From positions 27,915-91,914 of the forward strand of contig NZ_JANCOJ010000005.1 of the NCBI RefSeq assembly GCF_024295625.1: a DNA stretch of 64,000 nucleotides, read 5' to 3'. This DNA comes from Streptococcus sp. CF8_St5-11 (GTDB lineage Bacteria > Bacillota > Bacilli > Lactobacillales > Streptococcaceae). Shown piece after piece: positions 9,071-18,840 of this stretch (position 1 is the stretch's first letter; each line of letters opens with the position of its first letter). The notes beneath the pieces were generated by a model. It searched no databases and was not told the origin of the DNA. It worked only from the letters and a program-made list of their open reading frames with translations. A program made the position numbers and the translations under genes.

Positions 9071-9289
9071 ATGAAGGCAATTGATATACGTTTTTTATTG
9101 ATGGGAATTTTTTTCTTGCTCTATGGGATTGTAAGAAAAAATATCTTTATTGTGATTGTTGGTGGGGCATTTTTACTCTATAGTTTTTATAGCAAGAAGA
9201 TGGAGCCAACCAAGAAGAATATTTTTAAGCCAGAGCTCAAGCTTCGAGGGCCTAAGAAACCGAAATCGAAGAAAGGAAAGAAAAAATGA
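9071..9289 (+). CDS. Small membrane protein with basic tail, function unknown
   Basis: I do not recognise this 72-aa protein. It has two short hydrophobic segments (about 5-21 and 26-41, the first with FLLMGIFFLLYGIV) that could form a helical hairpin, followed by a strongly basic Lys/Pro-rich C-terminus (GPKKPKSKKGKKK) that should stay in the cytoplasm. GAGGTAG precedes ATG 9071. Its stop overlaps the next start (ATGA), so it is probably translationally coupled to the aldo/keto reductase. Confidence 0.75.
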   Translation: MKAIDIRFLLMGIFFLLYGIVRKNIFIVIVGGAFLLYSFYSKKMEPTKKNIFKPELKLRGPKKPKSKKGKKK

Positions 9290-10128
9290 ACAATTATCGT
9301 TTAAATAATGGGGTGGAGATTCCTGTATTAGGATTTGGAACCTGGAAAGCAGCAGATGGAGAAGAAGCCTATCAAGCTGTCTTAGCTGCTTTAAAAGCAG
9401 GTTACCGGCATATCGATACAGCTGCGATTTATCAAAATGAAGAGAGCGTTGGTCGGGCGATCAAGGATAGTGGTCTTAAACGCGAAGACTTGTTTATTAC
9501 CACCAAACTTTGGAATACTCATCACACCTATGAAGATGCTCAAGCTGCTTTGGACGAGTCTCTTGAGAAACTGGGTTTGGACTATGTCGATCTTTATTTG
9601 ATTCATTGGCCAAATCCAAACCCCCTTCGAGAAAATGATGCTTGGAAAGTGCGAAACGCTGAGGTTTGGCGAGCCATGGAAGATATGCTAGCTGCTGGCA
9701 AGGTTCGGGCTATTGGCATTAGCAATTTTCTTCCTCATCATTTGGAAGCGCTCCTTGAAACTGCTCGGGTCATCCCAGCTGTGAACCAAATTCGTCTAGC
9801 ACCTGGGGTTTACCAAAGCGAAGCCATTGCTGCAAGTCGCAAGCAGGGTATCTTACTAGAGGCTTGGGGACCTTTTGGCCAAGGGGAGTTGTTCCAAAAT
9901 GAACAAGTAAAAGAAATGGCTGCCAAATATGGAAAGACCGTCGCTCAACTAGCCTTAGCTTGGAGTTTACAAGAAGGCTTCCTTCCATTGCCAAAATCGG
10001 TTACGCCTGAGCGGATTGCGAGTAATCTAAATTGTTTTGATTTTGAATTGGCGGCAGATGATGTGGAACTCCTGCGCCATCTTCCGGTTGAAGCAGGTGC
10101 ACCAGATCCGGACACCAAAGATTTTTAA
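9286..10128 (+). CDS. Aldo/keto reductase
   Basis: This 280-aa TIM-barrel NADPH-dependent oxidoreductase of the AKR5-like group reduces aldehydes and ketones such as methylglyoxal or 2,5-diketo-gluconate in relatives. The catalytic tetrad is visible: Asp and Tyr in HIDTAAIYQNE, Lys in TTKLW and His in LIHWP. The NADP-binding segment PKSVTPERIASN is near the C-terminus. The physiological substrate cannot be told from sequence. Its start overlaps the stop of the small membrane-protein gene by 4 bp. Confidence 0.92.
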   Translation: MNNYRLNNGVEIPVLGFGTWKAADGEEAYQAVLAALKAGYRHIDTAAIYQNEESVGRAIKDSGLKREDLFITTKLWNTHHTYEDAQAALDESLEKLGLDYVDLYLIHWPNPNPLRENDAWKVRNAEVWRAMEDMLAAGKVRAIGISNFLPHHLEALLETARVIPAVNQIRLAPGVYQSEAIAASRKQGILLEAWGPFGQGELFQNEQVKEMAAKYGKTVAQLALAWSLQEGFLPLPKSVTPERIASNLNCFDFELAADDVELLRHLPVEAGAPDPDTKDF

Positions 10129-10151
10129 AAGAGAATTTCTATTCATTAATG

Positions 10152-10182
10152 AAAACCGAGGACAGTTTCGTTCTCGGTTTTT
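10152..10182 (+). terminator. Terminator after the aldo/keto reductase gene
   Basis: AAAACCGAG pairs with CTCGGTTTT, with a partly paired loop and T-run. Confidence 0.8.
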
Positions 10183-10308
10183 AAAAACCTTTCAAACATG
10201 AAATAATTTTAAGGATCCAATAAAAACAGATGTTCTATAATATTTTCCTGTTCAACTTCAAAAATTTCCGAACGAAAATAAGTTAATAATTAGTAATATA
10301 CGTAAATA

Positions 10309-10366
10309 TTACAATTGTGTTACAATTCATTTTTGAATGAATTTTCAGATAATTTTGCGTTATAAT
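10309..10366 (+). promoter_or_regulatory. Putative operator/promoter of the surface protease gene
   Basis: The direct repeat TTACAATT occurs at 10309 and 10320, an 11-bp period. A perfect inverted repeat AATTCATT/AATGAATT (10324-10343) follows. The -10 TATAAT is at 10361-10366. No good -35 exists at 17 bp, which suggests activator-dependent transcription. The regulator is unknown. Confidence 0.45.
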
Positions 10367-10396
10367 AGTTACTATTAAAATAAAAGGGGAGTTTCT

Positions 10397-13300
10397 ATGA
10401 ATAGACAAGAGCGTTTTTCATTAAGGAAATACAAATTTGGTGTAGCCTCAGTTTTATTAGGGGCTGTTTTGGTATTTGGATCTGCACAAGCGAGTGCAGA
10501 AGAACAAACAGCGGGTCAAACGAGCGCTGGGACACAGCTTGTAGCAAACAGTCAACAGGCACCTGCTGAAGAAGAGCATTCACAAGCAACAGAAGCAAGT
10601 ACAGCAGTTGCTAGTGAGAAAGTAGCAGTTGCAAATGAAGCAACAGTTGCTGAAAAGACAACGAATACAACAGAAGCAGCTGTAGTTGAAAAAACAGAAG
10701 CTCCGAAAGAGGCAGCTGCTGTTCCAGAAACAAAACCGGAAGAAGTGGAAAAACCTGTTGAAAAAGCAACAGTAGTGGCTACTGCGACAAGTTCGGAAAC
10801 AACGAATCGCCATGAGGCAGCTGAAAAACCTCAAAGCATCGAAAGTGACGAAATTATTACTGTTCCACAAACCTGGAAGCAAGGCTACAAAGGGGAAGGG
10901 ATGGTTGTCGCCGTCATTGATTCTGGCTTGGATGTGAACCACGAGGTTCTTCGGATTACCGATCCTTCAAAAGCTAAGTTTAAAAACCAAGAAGAAATCG
11001 AAGCTGCTAAAAAAGCGGCAGGAATCGATTATGGTAAATGGTACAACGACAAGGTTGTCTATGCTTATGACTACTTTGATGGGACCGACAATATCAAAGA
11101 GGCCGAAAGAGATTCTCACGGGATGCACGTTACAGGGATTGCGACAGGGAATCCTGATAAAGAAGCAGGAAACGGAGAAAAGATCTATGGTGTAGCACCA
11201 GAAGCGCAAGTTATGTTTATGCGTGTCTTTTCGGATCGTCAAAAAACAACTGGTTCGGCCCTTTATGTAAAAGCAATTGATGATGCTGTAGCTCTTGGTG
11301 CAGATACTATCAACATGAGTCTTGGCTCTACGACTGGTTCTACGGTCAATGCGGATTCAGATATTGTGGATGCCATCAAACGGGCGCGTGCTAAAGGTGT
11401 ATCTGTCCTAATCTCTGCAGGAAATAGCAATACTTTTGGGAATGGTTATTCAAGACCAGCTGCAGAAAATCCAGATTACGGCTTGGTCGGAAATCCATCA
11501 ACGGTAGAGGACTCCATCTCTGTTGCTTCTATCAACAATAAAATCATTACCACAGAAGTTTTTGAAGTCAAAGGCCTTGAAGGAAATGCAGAATTAGACA
11601 ACGGGAAATTTGACTACAGTAAATCTGCAACAGATACAGACTTTGAAAAAGGCAAAGAATATGAGTACGTATCTGTTGGTCTTGGGAAAGAAGATGATTT
11701 CAAAGGTCTAGATCTTACTGGTAAATTAGCGCTTATTCAACGTGGAGAAATCCCATTCACAGAAAAAATTGCTAATGCCCTCCATCATGGTGCAGTAGGG
11801 GCTATGGTCTACAATAATGTGGAAGGATCAAACCTTGGAATGTCAATTGATGGGGATGCTAAGAAAATTCCATCTGTCTTCATTTCAAAACGCTATGGGG
11901 AAGCTCTTAAAGCTGGATCTTACAAAGTTGTCTTTAACAATACCATGGCCAACCGTCCATCTCCAGAAGCAGACCAATTGTCTGATTTCTCAAGCTGGGG
12001 TGTAACAACCGATGGTCAGTTGAAACCAGATGTCACAGCACCTGGTGGGAACATCTTCTCTTCTTTAAATGACAATACCTATGGGGATATGAGTGGTACT
12101 AGTATGGCCTCACCTCACGTAGCAGGTGTTGCAGCCTTGGTTAAAGAATACCTTGTGAAGCATCACCCAGAATTAACTCCAGAACAAGTTTCTGAAACAG
12201 TGAAAGCCTTGATCATGTCTACGGCTAAACCACACGTTAATAAAGAAACGGGTGCTTATACTTCTCCACGCCAACAAGGAGCAGGGGTTGTCGACACAGC
12301 AGCAGCCGTTTCAACAGACTTGTATGTGACCGGTGAAAACAACTATCCAAGCGTCACTCTTGGTAATGTTGGAGATAGCTTTACATTTGATGTGACGGTT
12401 CACAATATTTCAGATACCGATCGTACCTTGAAGATGCTGGTCAATACTGACACAGATGAAGTAAAAGATGGTAAATTTACCCTCCGTCCACGTAAATTGA
12501 CTGAAACAGCTTGGCCTGAAGTAACTGTGAAAGCTCATAGCTCTGAAACGGTTACGGTGAAAGTCGATACAAGTAAATTCACAGAAGAATTGAGCAAAGA
12601 AATGCCGAACGGCTATTTCCTTGAAGGATTTGTTCGCTTTGTTGATCCGGCTGATGATGGAGATGTGGTCAGCTTGCCATTTATGGGCTTCAAGGGAGAA
12701 TTCCAAAACCTTCCCGCTGTTGAAAAGCCAGTCTATGATTTGGTTCGCGAAGGAAAAGATGGATTCTACTACCATATTCCAAAAGATTTGAATATCTCTT
12801 CTAGTGCGAATGTTTCTGCGCTCGTCACTCAGCAAAATGACTTCCTTCTCACTCAAGGAAAACGAGATGGTCGTCGGATTACAGTCCTTGGTATTGACGA
12901 AAATGCAGAAGGAACTCACACCCTTCAACTAGATGAAAACGGAAATGTTCGCATTGCCATTTCACCAAATGAAGATGGAAATAAAGATTTCGTCGAATAC
13001 AAGACAGTTGCCCTTAGAAACATTGAAAACCTTCGTGCAACTGTTTATGCAGCAAGTGATACGGAACATAAAAATCCATTGTGGGAAGGAACTCCATCTG
13101 ACCATCGTAAGAACTTCTTCAACGGTGACCAAAAGAACCCACGCAGCTACACATTAGATAATACTGCTTGGAATGGTATTGATGCGAATGGGAATGCAGT
13201 AGCAGATGGTCTATATGATTATGTCATCCGTTACACCCCAATGGTTCCTGGAGCTGAGGAGCAATCAACGACCTTCAAGGTTCGGGTTGATACTCAAAAA

Positions 13301-14815
13301 CCAGTGATCACATCTGGCTATATTCGCTTTAAAGACGGAGCACAACAGTTTGTAGCACGTAAAGCCAAAGATGTTGGCGATGGTGGTATCTTAACTGAAA
13401 AACTCGTCTATGTGACTCCATTTGATGATCAGGGGACAATGGTCCAAACCAGTGAAGATAAGAATGGTACTCGTGCGCTTGAAAATTACCATGTGATCAA
13501 GGCCAATGCAGATGGTAGCTTCGATCTTCCTGAAAACATCGATAAGAAGAATATCTACTACTACGTAGAGGACTTTGCGGGGAATGTAGACTATGTTTCA
13601 CTAGCTGATTTAGTTCGGGATCAAAATAGTGGTCGGGTTCAAATTTCTGTTCGTGATGCTAAAACGAACAAAGATTTGGATACTATGTATGTTTACCGAA
13701 TCAAAGATAGCAATGGCCAATACGTATCAGTTGATAAGACAAAAGATATTAACTTCTTGAACTTTGGTCATTATACTGCAGAAATCTTTACGTATGATCG
13801 TACAGAAGTGAAATTTGTCAGTAGCTTGACACAAGAATTTGATTTAACAGAAGATAATAGTTTCCAAACGATCGCTTTTCTTGCCAATACTTTAGAATAT
13901 GCACCAGTTAGCATCAGCTTTGATCAACCGGTTTCAAAAGCAGCTACGATCGTATTGAAAGGGGCAGATGGTGGAAACTTTGTATTGCCTGCTGAAAAAT
14001 ATGGAAAAAATGGCTTTGGGAAATCTGTCGCAACTGGTCAATATACCTTAGTTGCAACCCTTCCTACAGGCTATGAACTAGCTGAGGAAGCACCAGTGAT
14101 CTCAGTTGTCGCAGGGCGCAATAACAATTATCGTATTGGAGTGATCTCAAAAGTAGATCTTTTGGCTGCTTTGAACAACCAAGTAGATGTTACAAAGACA
14201 GCTCAATACTTTAATGCGAGTGCGGCTAAGAAAGAAGCTTATGATCAAGCCTTGCAAGCTGCCCAAGCAGCCTTGACCAATAAGGTCAGTCAAGAACAAG
14301 TCAACCAAGCAGTAGCTAGTCTTGAAGCTGCTAGCCAAGCTTTGGATGGGAAAGATTCAAACGTTGCGGCTTTGAAAGAAGCTATGCAAGCTTATGATGC
14401 TACGACTAAAACGGGTCGTTATGCTAATGCCAAAGAAAAAGTACGTCGCGACTACGACCGCGCTTTCCAAACAGTGGCCTTGCTTGCAGTTGATCCAACT
14501 GTGAAACAAGAACAAATCAATCAAGCACTTGCTGAGCTTAGCCGTGCGGAAGGAAAATTAAACGGGAAAGCAACTGATTTTTCAAGCCTTGAAAAATACA
14601 TCAAGGAAGAATTGAAATTCCAAGAAAAGAATGCTAAATTCATCTATGCTGGAAATAAAGAAAAAGAAGCTTACCTAGTGGCTTTCAAGGATGCACAAAC
14701 CATCCTTTCAAATCCAGGAGCAAGCCAACAAGATGTAAAAGATGCTTTGACAGCCTTGAAAAATGCCAAGAAAAAACTTCATGGTAAAAAACCAAAAGCT
14801 GCAAGACGTCCATAA
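10397..14815 (+). CDS. Secreted subtilisin-family (S8) serine protease, C5a peptidase-like
   Basis: This 1472-aa exported protease has a YSIRK-like signal peptide (FSLRKYKFGVASVLLG; cleavage likely after ASA, residue 34). A Glu/Ala/Thr-rich linker follows to about residue 150. The S8 catalytic triad is visible: Asp175 (AVIDSG), His241 (DSHGMHVTG) and Ser569 (GTSMASPH), with a protease-associated domain inserted at about 385-520. Fn3-like domains of the C5a-peptidase type follow (about 645-1150), then three FIVAR-like helical repeats (about 1250-1465). It ends in a basic tail (GKKPKAARRP) with no LPXTG, hydrophobic span or charged anchor, which is odd for a YSIRK protein. Targets are not deducible; relatives cleave host proteins or adhesins. 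Confidence 0.9.
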   Translation: MNRQERFSLRKYKFGVASVLLGAVLVFGSAQASAEEQTAGQTSAGTQLVANSQQAPAEEEHSQATEASTAVASEKVAVANEATVAEKTTNTTEAAVVEKTEAPKEAAAVPETKPEEVEKPVEKATVVATATSSETTNRHEAAEKPQSIESDEIITVPQTWKQGYKGEGMVVAVIDSGLDVNHEVLRITDPSKAKFKNQEEIEAAKKAAGIDYGKWYNDKVVYAYDYFDGTDNIKEAERDSHGMHVTGIATGNPDKEAGNGEKIYGVAPEAQVMFMRVFSDRQKTTGSALYVKAIDDAVALGADTINMSLGSTTGSTVNADSDIVDAIKRARAKGVSVLISAGNSNTFGNGYSRPAAENPDYGLVGNPSTVEDSISVASINNKIITTEVFEVKGLEGNAELDNGKFDYSKSATDTDFEKGKEYEYVSVGLGKEDDFKGLDLTGKLALIQRGEIPFTEKIANALHHGAVGAMVYNNVEGSNLGMSIDGDAKKIPSVFISKRYGEALKAGSYKVVFNNTMANRPSPEADQLSDFSSWGVTTDGQLKPDVTAPGGNIFSSLNDNTYGDMSGTSMASPHVAGVAALVKEYLVKHHPELTPEQVSETVKALIMSTAKPHVNKETGAYTSPRQQGAGVVDTAAAVSTDLYVTGENNYPSVTLGNVGDSFTFDVTVHNISDTDRTLKMLVNTDTDEVKDGKFTLRPRKLTETAWPEVTVKAHSSETVTVKVDTSKFTEELSKEMPNGYFLEGFVRFVDPADDGDVVSLPFMGFKGEFQNLPAVEKPVYDLVREGKDGFYYHIPKDLNISSSANVSALVTQQNDFLLTQGKRDGRRITVLGIDENAEGTHTLQLDENGNVRIAISPNEDGNKDFVEYKTVALRNIENLRATVYAASDTEHKNPLWEGTPSDHRKNFFNGDQKNPRSYTLDNTAWNGIDANGNAVADGLYDYVIRYTPMVPGAEEQSTTFKVRVDTQKPVITSGYIRFKDGAQQFVARKAKDVGDGGILTEKLVYVTPFDDQGTMVQTSEDKNGTRALENYHVIKANADGSFDLPENIDKKNIYYYVEDFAGNVDYVSLADLVRDQNSGRVQISVRDAKTNKDLDTMYVYRIKDSNGQYVSVDKTKDINFLNFGHYTAEIFTYDRTEVKFVSSLTQEFDLTEDNSFQTIAFLANTLEYAPVSISFDQPVSKAATIVLKGADGGNFVLPAEKYGKNGFGKSVATGQYTLVATLPTGYELAEEAPVISVVAGRNNNYRIGVISKVDLLAALNNQVDVTKTAQYFNASAAKKEAYDQALQAAQAALTNKVSQEQVNQAVASLEAASQALDGKDSNVAALKEAMQAYDATTKTGRYANAKEKVRRDYDRAFQTVALLAVDPTVKQEQINQALAELSRAEGKLNGKATDFSSLEKYIKEELKFQEKNAKFIYAGNKEKEAYLVAFKDAQTILSNPGASQQDVKDALTALKNAKKKLHGKKPKAARRP

Positions 14816-14844
14816 GAAAAACAAAATAGTTTGTTAGCCTAGAA

Positions 14845-14880
14845 TCCATCTGAAACATTTGTTTCAGATGGATTTTTATT
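14845..14880 (+). terminator. Terminator of the surface protease gene
   Basis: TCCATCTGAAAC pairs with GTTTCAGATGGA across an ATTT loop, followed by T5ATT. Confidence 0.85.
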
Positions 14881-14907
14881 TACAAGTACCTAAAAATTTG
14901 CTATAAT
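14879..14907 (+). promoter_or_regulatory. glyQS promoter
   Basis: TTTACA (14879-14884) and TATAAT (14902-14907) are 17 bp apart, with TGC before the -10. It directs the T-box leader. Confidence 0.75.
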
Positions 14908-14913
14908 ACTGAC

Positions 14914-15117
14914 AAGAAAGAAGGGCTTATGGCGTTTTTCTAGCGAACTTGGGATAGTGAAAGCCAAGTAGAGCAAAGTAGGCAAGTGGCGCTTTCTATC
15001 AGCAAATAGCTGAAGACAAACAGATAAAATGAAGTAATAAATTAGGGTGGAACCGCGTTTCTGACGCCCCTAGGTCACAGACTTAGGAGTGAAGACACGG
15101 TTCTTTTTGTATTCTGA
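14914..15117 (+). promoter_or_regulatory. T-box leader controlling glyQ-glyS
   Basis: The T-box sequence AGGGTGGAACCGCG (15044-15057) lies in the antiterminator region. It is followed by a terminator in which AACCG pairs with CGGTT before a run of Ts (15101-15117). Upstream is a long stem-I region. Such leaders sense uncharged tRNA; the downstream gene implies tRNA-Gly. I did not fix the specifier codon with certainty. Confidence 0.93.
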
Positions 15118-15150
15118 GTTACAAGAAACTTTATGAATAAGGAGTAAAAT

Positions 15151-16068
15151 ATGTCCAAAAAATTGACTTTCCAGGAAATTATCCTTACTTTGCAACAATA
15201 CTGGAATGACCAGGGTTGTATGCTCATGCAGGCTTATGATAACGAAAAAGGTGCGGGTACGATGAGTCCTTACACCTTCCTTCGTGCCATTGGTCCTGAG
15301 CCATGGAATGCGGCTTATGTAGAGCCATCTCGTCGTCCAGCTGATGGGCGTTACGGAGAAAACCCAAACCGTCTTTACCAACACCACCAATTCCAAGTGG
15401 TCATGAAACCATCACCATCAAACATCCAAGAACTTTACCTTGAGTCATTGGAAAAATTGGGGATCAATCCTTTGGAACACGATATTCGTTTCGTTGAAGA
15501 TAACTGGGAAAACCCATCAACTGGTTCGGCTGGTCTTGGTTGGGAAGTTTGGCTTGACGGTATGGAAATCACTCAGTTCACCTACTTCCAACAAGTTGGT
15601 GGCTTGGCAACTGGTCCGGTAACTTCTGAGGTCACTTACGGATTGGAACGTTTGGCTTCTTACATCCAAGAAGTTGATTCTGTTTACGATATTGAGTGGG
15701 CCCCAGGCGTTAAATACGGAGAAATCTTCCTTCAACCAGAATACGAACACTCAAAATACAGCTTTGAAGTTTCTGACCAAGATATGCTTCTTGAAAACTT
15801 CGAAAAATTTGAAAAAGAAGCAGGACGTGCTTTGGAATTGGGCCTTGTTCACCCAGCCTATGACTACGTTTTGAAATGTTCACACACCTTCAACTTGCTT
15901 GATGCACGTGGAGCTGTATCCGTTACAGAACGTGCCGGCTATATTGCCCGCATCCGTAACTTGGCTCGTGTCGTAGCCAAAACCTTCGTCGCAGAACGTA
16001 AAAAACTTGGTTACCCACTTCTCGACGAAGCCACACGCGCAAAACTCCTAGCAGAAGAGGAAGAATAA
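15151..16068 (+). CDS. glyQ: Glycyl-tRNA synthetase alpha subunit
   Basis: GlyQ is the class II catalytic subunit of the alpha2beta2 glycyl-tRNA synthetase and carries the ATP/glycine site. At 305 aa it has the usual length, with conserved [14 protein letters not shown] at the start, [14 protein letters not shown], and YFQQVGG with its following [14 protein letters not shown] motif. The ribosome binding site AAGGAG precedes ATG 15151. It is expressed from the T-box leader. Unlike many Firmicutes, a 281-bp structured spacer separates it from glyS. Confidence 0.97.
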   Translation: MSKKLTFQEIILTLQQYWNDQGCMLMQAYDNEKGAGTMSPYTFLRAIGPEPWNAAYVEPSRRPADGRYGENPNRLYQHHQFQVVMKPSPSNIQELYLESLEKLGINPLEHDIRFVEDNWENPSTGSAGLGWEVWLDGMEITQFTYFQQVGGLATGPVTSEVTYGLERLASYIQEVDSVYDIEWAPGVKYGEIFLQPEYEHSKYSFEVSDQDMLLENFEKFEKEAGRALELGLVHPAYDYVLKCSHTFNLLDARGAVSVTERAGYIARIRNLARVVAKTFVAERKKLGYPLLDEATRAKLLAEEEE

Positions 16069-16080
16069 AAAGAGTTACAA

Positions 16081-16325
16081 GAATGGAAAATGGGCAAACA
16101 AAGTGAGCCCATATGGAACCCAGAGGCAAGTCGGAGACTTGCTAAAGGGATAGGCACCGCCGTACTGCTATATGGGAATTTTTGAAACGTGAGGTTCAAA
16201 AATCAGTTGGCTAAATCCACTTTGATGAGACCGTTGGAAATCGATGTCAAGAAGACAGAAGATTTCCCTACAGCCTCACAAAGTTAGTTAGCGACGTCCC
16301 CGGTACCTAAGGTGCCTATCAAAAA
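16081..16325 (+). ncRNA. Candidate structured RNA between glyQ and glyS
   Basis: The spacer holds many complementary segments: GATAGGCACC (16149-16158) with GGTGCCTATC (16311-16320); CCCATAT (16108-16114) with ATATGGG (16170-16176); hairpin GCAAGTC/GACTTGC (16126-16142); ATTTTTGAA/TTCAAAAAT (16178-16203), whose loop GTGAGG matches CCTCAC at 16274; GGAAATC/GATTTCC (16236-16267); and GCTAA/TTAGC (16210, 16288). Two of the pairings cross others, as in pseudoknots. There is no ORF, promoter or clear T-run. It could be a cis element of glyS or a processed RNA. I do not recognise the family. Confidence 0.5.
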
Positions 16326-16349
16326 GAAGAATTTTGTAAAGGAAAAAAC

Positions 16350-18386
16350 ATGACAAAAAACTTATTAGTAGAACTTGGACTTGAAGAGTTACCAGCCTAC
16401 GTTGTCACACCAAGTGAAAAACAACTCGGTGAAAAAATGGCAGCCTTCTTGGATGACAACCGACTTTCATACGAAGACATTCAAACCTTCTCAACACCAC
16501 GCCGTTTGGCTGTCCGTGTGATTGGTTTAGCAGATCAACAATCGGATTTGACTGAAGATTTTAAAGGACCTTCTAAGAAAATCGCCTTGGATGCAGATGG
16601 AAACTTCTCAAAAGCGGCTCAAGGATTCGTCCGTGGAAAAGGCTTGACCGTTGATGATATCGAATTCCGTGAAGTCAAAGGGGAAGAGTACGTTTATGTC
16701 ACGAAACACGAAGCTGGAAAACCAGCTAAAGAAGTCTTGGCTGGCGTTCCAGAGGTGCTTGCTTCATTGACCTTCCCTGTTAGCATGCACTGGGCTAACA
16801 ACACCTTTGAATACATTCGCCCAGTTCATACCTTGATCGTTCTTTTGGGTGATGAAGCGCTCGACCTTGATTTCTTGGATATCCACTCAGGTCGTGTGAG
16901 CCGTGGGCACCGTTTCCTCGGGCACGAAGTGGAAATTACCAATGCGGATTCTTATGAAGAAGACCTTCGTACCGTTTATGTGATTGCGGATAGCAAAGAA
17001 CGTGAAAACATGATTCGTGAGCAAATTAAGGCTATCGAGGCAGATCAAGGTGTTCAGGTCCAAATCGAAGAAGGACTTTTGAATGAAGTTTTGAACTTGG
17101 TCGAATACCCAACTGCCTTTATGGGAAGTTTTGACACCAAATATTTGGACGTTCCAGAAGAAGTTTTGGTGACCTCAATGGAAACGCACCAACGTTACTT
17201 TGTTGTACGTGACCTTGATGGTAAGTTGAAACCAAACTTCATCTCCGTCCGTAATGGGAACGCTGAGCACTTGGAAAATGTCATCCGAGGAAATGAAAAA
17301 GTCTTGGTGGCACGTCTTGAAGATGGTGAATTCTTCTGGCGTGAAGACCAAAAACTTAAGATTGAAGACCTCGTTGCTAAATTGGCGAACGTGACCTTCC
17401 ATGAAAAAATTGGTTCTCTTTCAGAACACATGGCGCGCGCTGGTGTCATTGCAGCGTCACTAGCTGAGCAAGCTGGTTTGACTGCTGAAGAAACTGCAGC
17501 TGTCGCTCGTGCAGCTGAAATCTACAAATTTGACCTCTTGACGGGTATGGTCGGAGAGTTCGATGAATTGCAAGGAATCATGGGTGAAAAATACGCTCTC
17601 CTTGCTGGTGAAGATGCTGCGGTTGCGACAGCTATCCGTGAGCACTACCTTCCTGATTCAGCAGATGGTGCCCTTCCAGAGACTAAGGTTGGTGCTATCC
17701 TTGCGCTTGCAGATAAATTGGATACCCTCCTTTCATTCTTCTCAGTAGGATTGATTCCATCAGGTTCCAATGACCCTTATGCGCTTCGTCGTGCGACTCA
17801 AGGAATTGTGCGTATCTTGGATGCCTTTGGTTGGCATATCCCTATGGATGAGTTGATCGACAGCCTTTACGCCCTTTCATTTGATAGTCTTTCATATGAC
17901 AATCAAGCAGAAGTGCTCAACTTCATCAAGGCGCGTGTGGACAAGATGATGGGACGCACACCAAAAGATATCAAAGAAGCTGTTCTTGCTGGTTCAAACT
18001 TTGTCGTGGCTGATATGCTGGAAGCAGCTGAAGCTCTTTCAGAAGCTGCGAAGACTGATGGTTACAAGGCAGCTGTTGAATCCCTCTCTCGTGCTTTCAA
18101 CTTGGCAGAAAAAGCAGATGCTTCAGTAGCAGTCGATGCCAGTCTCTTTGAAAACGATCAAGAAAAAGCCCTGGCTAAAGCGATTGAAGAGCTTGAATTG
18201 ACAGGTTCAGCTAGCGACAAATTGGCTCAACTCTTTGCTCTTAGCCCAGTCATTGATGCTTTCTTTGACAATACCATGGTGATGGCAGAAGATGAGGCTG
18301 TTAAAAACAACCGTTTGGCCCTTCTTGCAGGCCTTGTAGCGAAAGCTAATGCTGTCGCAGCCTTTAATCAATTGAACACAAAATAA
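16350..18386 (+). CDS. glyS: Glycyl-tRNA synthetase beta subunit
   Basis: GlyS is the tRNA-binding beta subunit of the bacterial alpha2beta2 glycyl-tRNA synthetase. The 678-aa protein begins with the typical [15 protein letters not shown], contains the [11 protein letters not shown] segment, an HD-like region ([13 protein letters not shown]) and the C-terminal DALR-type anticodon-binding region. AAAGGAAAA precedes ATG 16350. It shares the T-box-controlled transcript of glyQ, and the upstream structured spacer might add its own layer of control. Confidence 0.97.
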   Translation: MTKNLLVELGLEELPAYVVTPSEKQLGEKMAAFLDDNRLSYEDIQTFSTPRRLAVRVIGLADQQSDLTEDFKGPSKKIALDADGNFSKAAQGFVRGKGLTVDDIEFREVKGEEYVYVTKHEAGKPAKEVLAGVPEVLASLTFPVSMHWANNTFEYIRPVHTLIVLLGDEALDLDFLDIHSGRVSRGHRFLGHEVEITNADSYEEDLRTVYVIADSKERENMIREQIKAIEADQGVQVQIEEGLLNEVLNLVEYPTAFMGSFDTKYLDVPEEVLVTSMETHQRYFVVRDLDGKLKPNFISVRNGNAEHLENVIRGNEKVLVARLEDGEFFWREDQKLKIEDLVAKLANVTFHEKIGSLSEHMARAGVIAASLAEQAGLTAEETAAVARAAEIYKFDLLTGMVGEFDELQGIMGEKYALLAGEDAAVATAIREHYLPDSADGALPETKVGAILALADKLDTLLSFFSVGLIPSGSNDPYALRRATQGIVRILDAFGWHIPMDELIDSLYALSFDSLSYDNQAEVLNFIKARVDKMMGRTPKDIKEAVLAGSNFVVADMLEAAEALSEAAKTDGYKAAVESLSRAFNLAEKADASVAVDASLFENDQEKALAKAIEELELTGSASDKLAQLFALSPVIDAFFDNTMVMAEDEAVKNNRLALLAGLVAKANAVAAFNQLNTK

Positions 18387-18419
18387 TGACCTGATGACAG
18401 GTAGAAAGTAGGTTTTATT

Positions 18420-18677
18420 ATGACACCTGAAAAAATTGCTCGTATCAATGAGCTTGCTAAAAAGAAAAAAACAGAAGGTTTGACTCCAGAAGAAGAAGTG
18501 GAGCAAGCAAAACTTCGTGAAGAATACATTGAAGGTTATCGTCGTTCGGTTCGTCACCACATTGAAGGTATCAAAATTGTAGATGAAGAAGGTAACGATG
18601 TAACACCTGAGAAACTACGCCAAGTGCAACGGGAAAAAGGTTTGCATGGCCGTAGTCTCGATGACCCTAATTCATAA
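18420..18677 (+). CDS. DUF896 (YnzC) family protein
   Basis: This 85-aa protein belongs to the YnzC/DUF896 family: a two-helix N-terminal hairpin ([18 protein letters not shown]) followed by the conserved [11 protein letters not shown] and a flexible C-terminus. Bacillus YnzC lies in an SOS-regulated locus, but the family's function is not known. It follows glyS after 33 bp and is probably the last gene of that transcript, ending at a strong terminator. Confidence 0.88.
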   Translation: MTPEKIARINELAKKKKTEGLTPEEEVEQAKLREEYIEGYRRSVRHHIEGIKIVDEEGNDVTPEKLRQVQREKGLHGRSLDDPNS

Positions 18678-18679
18678 TC

Positions 18680-18714
18680 AAAAGAGTGCTGGAATAGACT
18701 CCAGCACTCTTTTT
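18680..18714 (+). terminator. Terminator of the glyQS-DUF896 operon
   Basis: AAAAGAGTGCTGGA pairs with TCCAGCACTCTTTT, ending in a T-run. Confidence 0.9.
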
Positions 18715-18746
18715 GATCTATAAAATTCAGAATATTCTGGACCGGA

Positions 18747-18775
18747 TTGACCAATTTTTAAAAACGTGGTATAGT
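18747..18775 (+). promoter_or_regulatory. Promoter of the amino-acid permease gene
   Basis: TTGACC (18747-18752) and TATAGT (18770-18775) are 17 bp apart. The leader is about 60 nt. Confidence 0.7.
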
Positions 18776-18840
18776 AGATTGAGTGAAAATTGGAAGTATA
18801 CTTTTCTGAAAATGTACAGAAAAAGAATTGGAGTAATCAT

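Noticed and set aside
16069..16349. A hidden small gene or group I intron relic in the glyQ-glyS spacer
   Set aside because: No frame with a start, binding site and usable length is found, and I see no group I core motifs. Stable pairings account for the sequence better.
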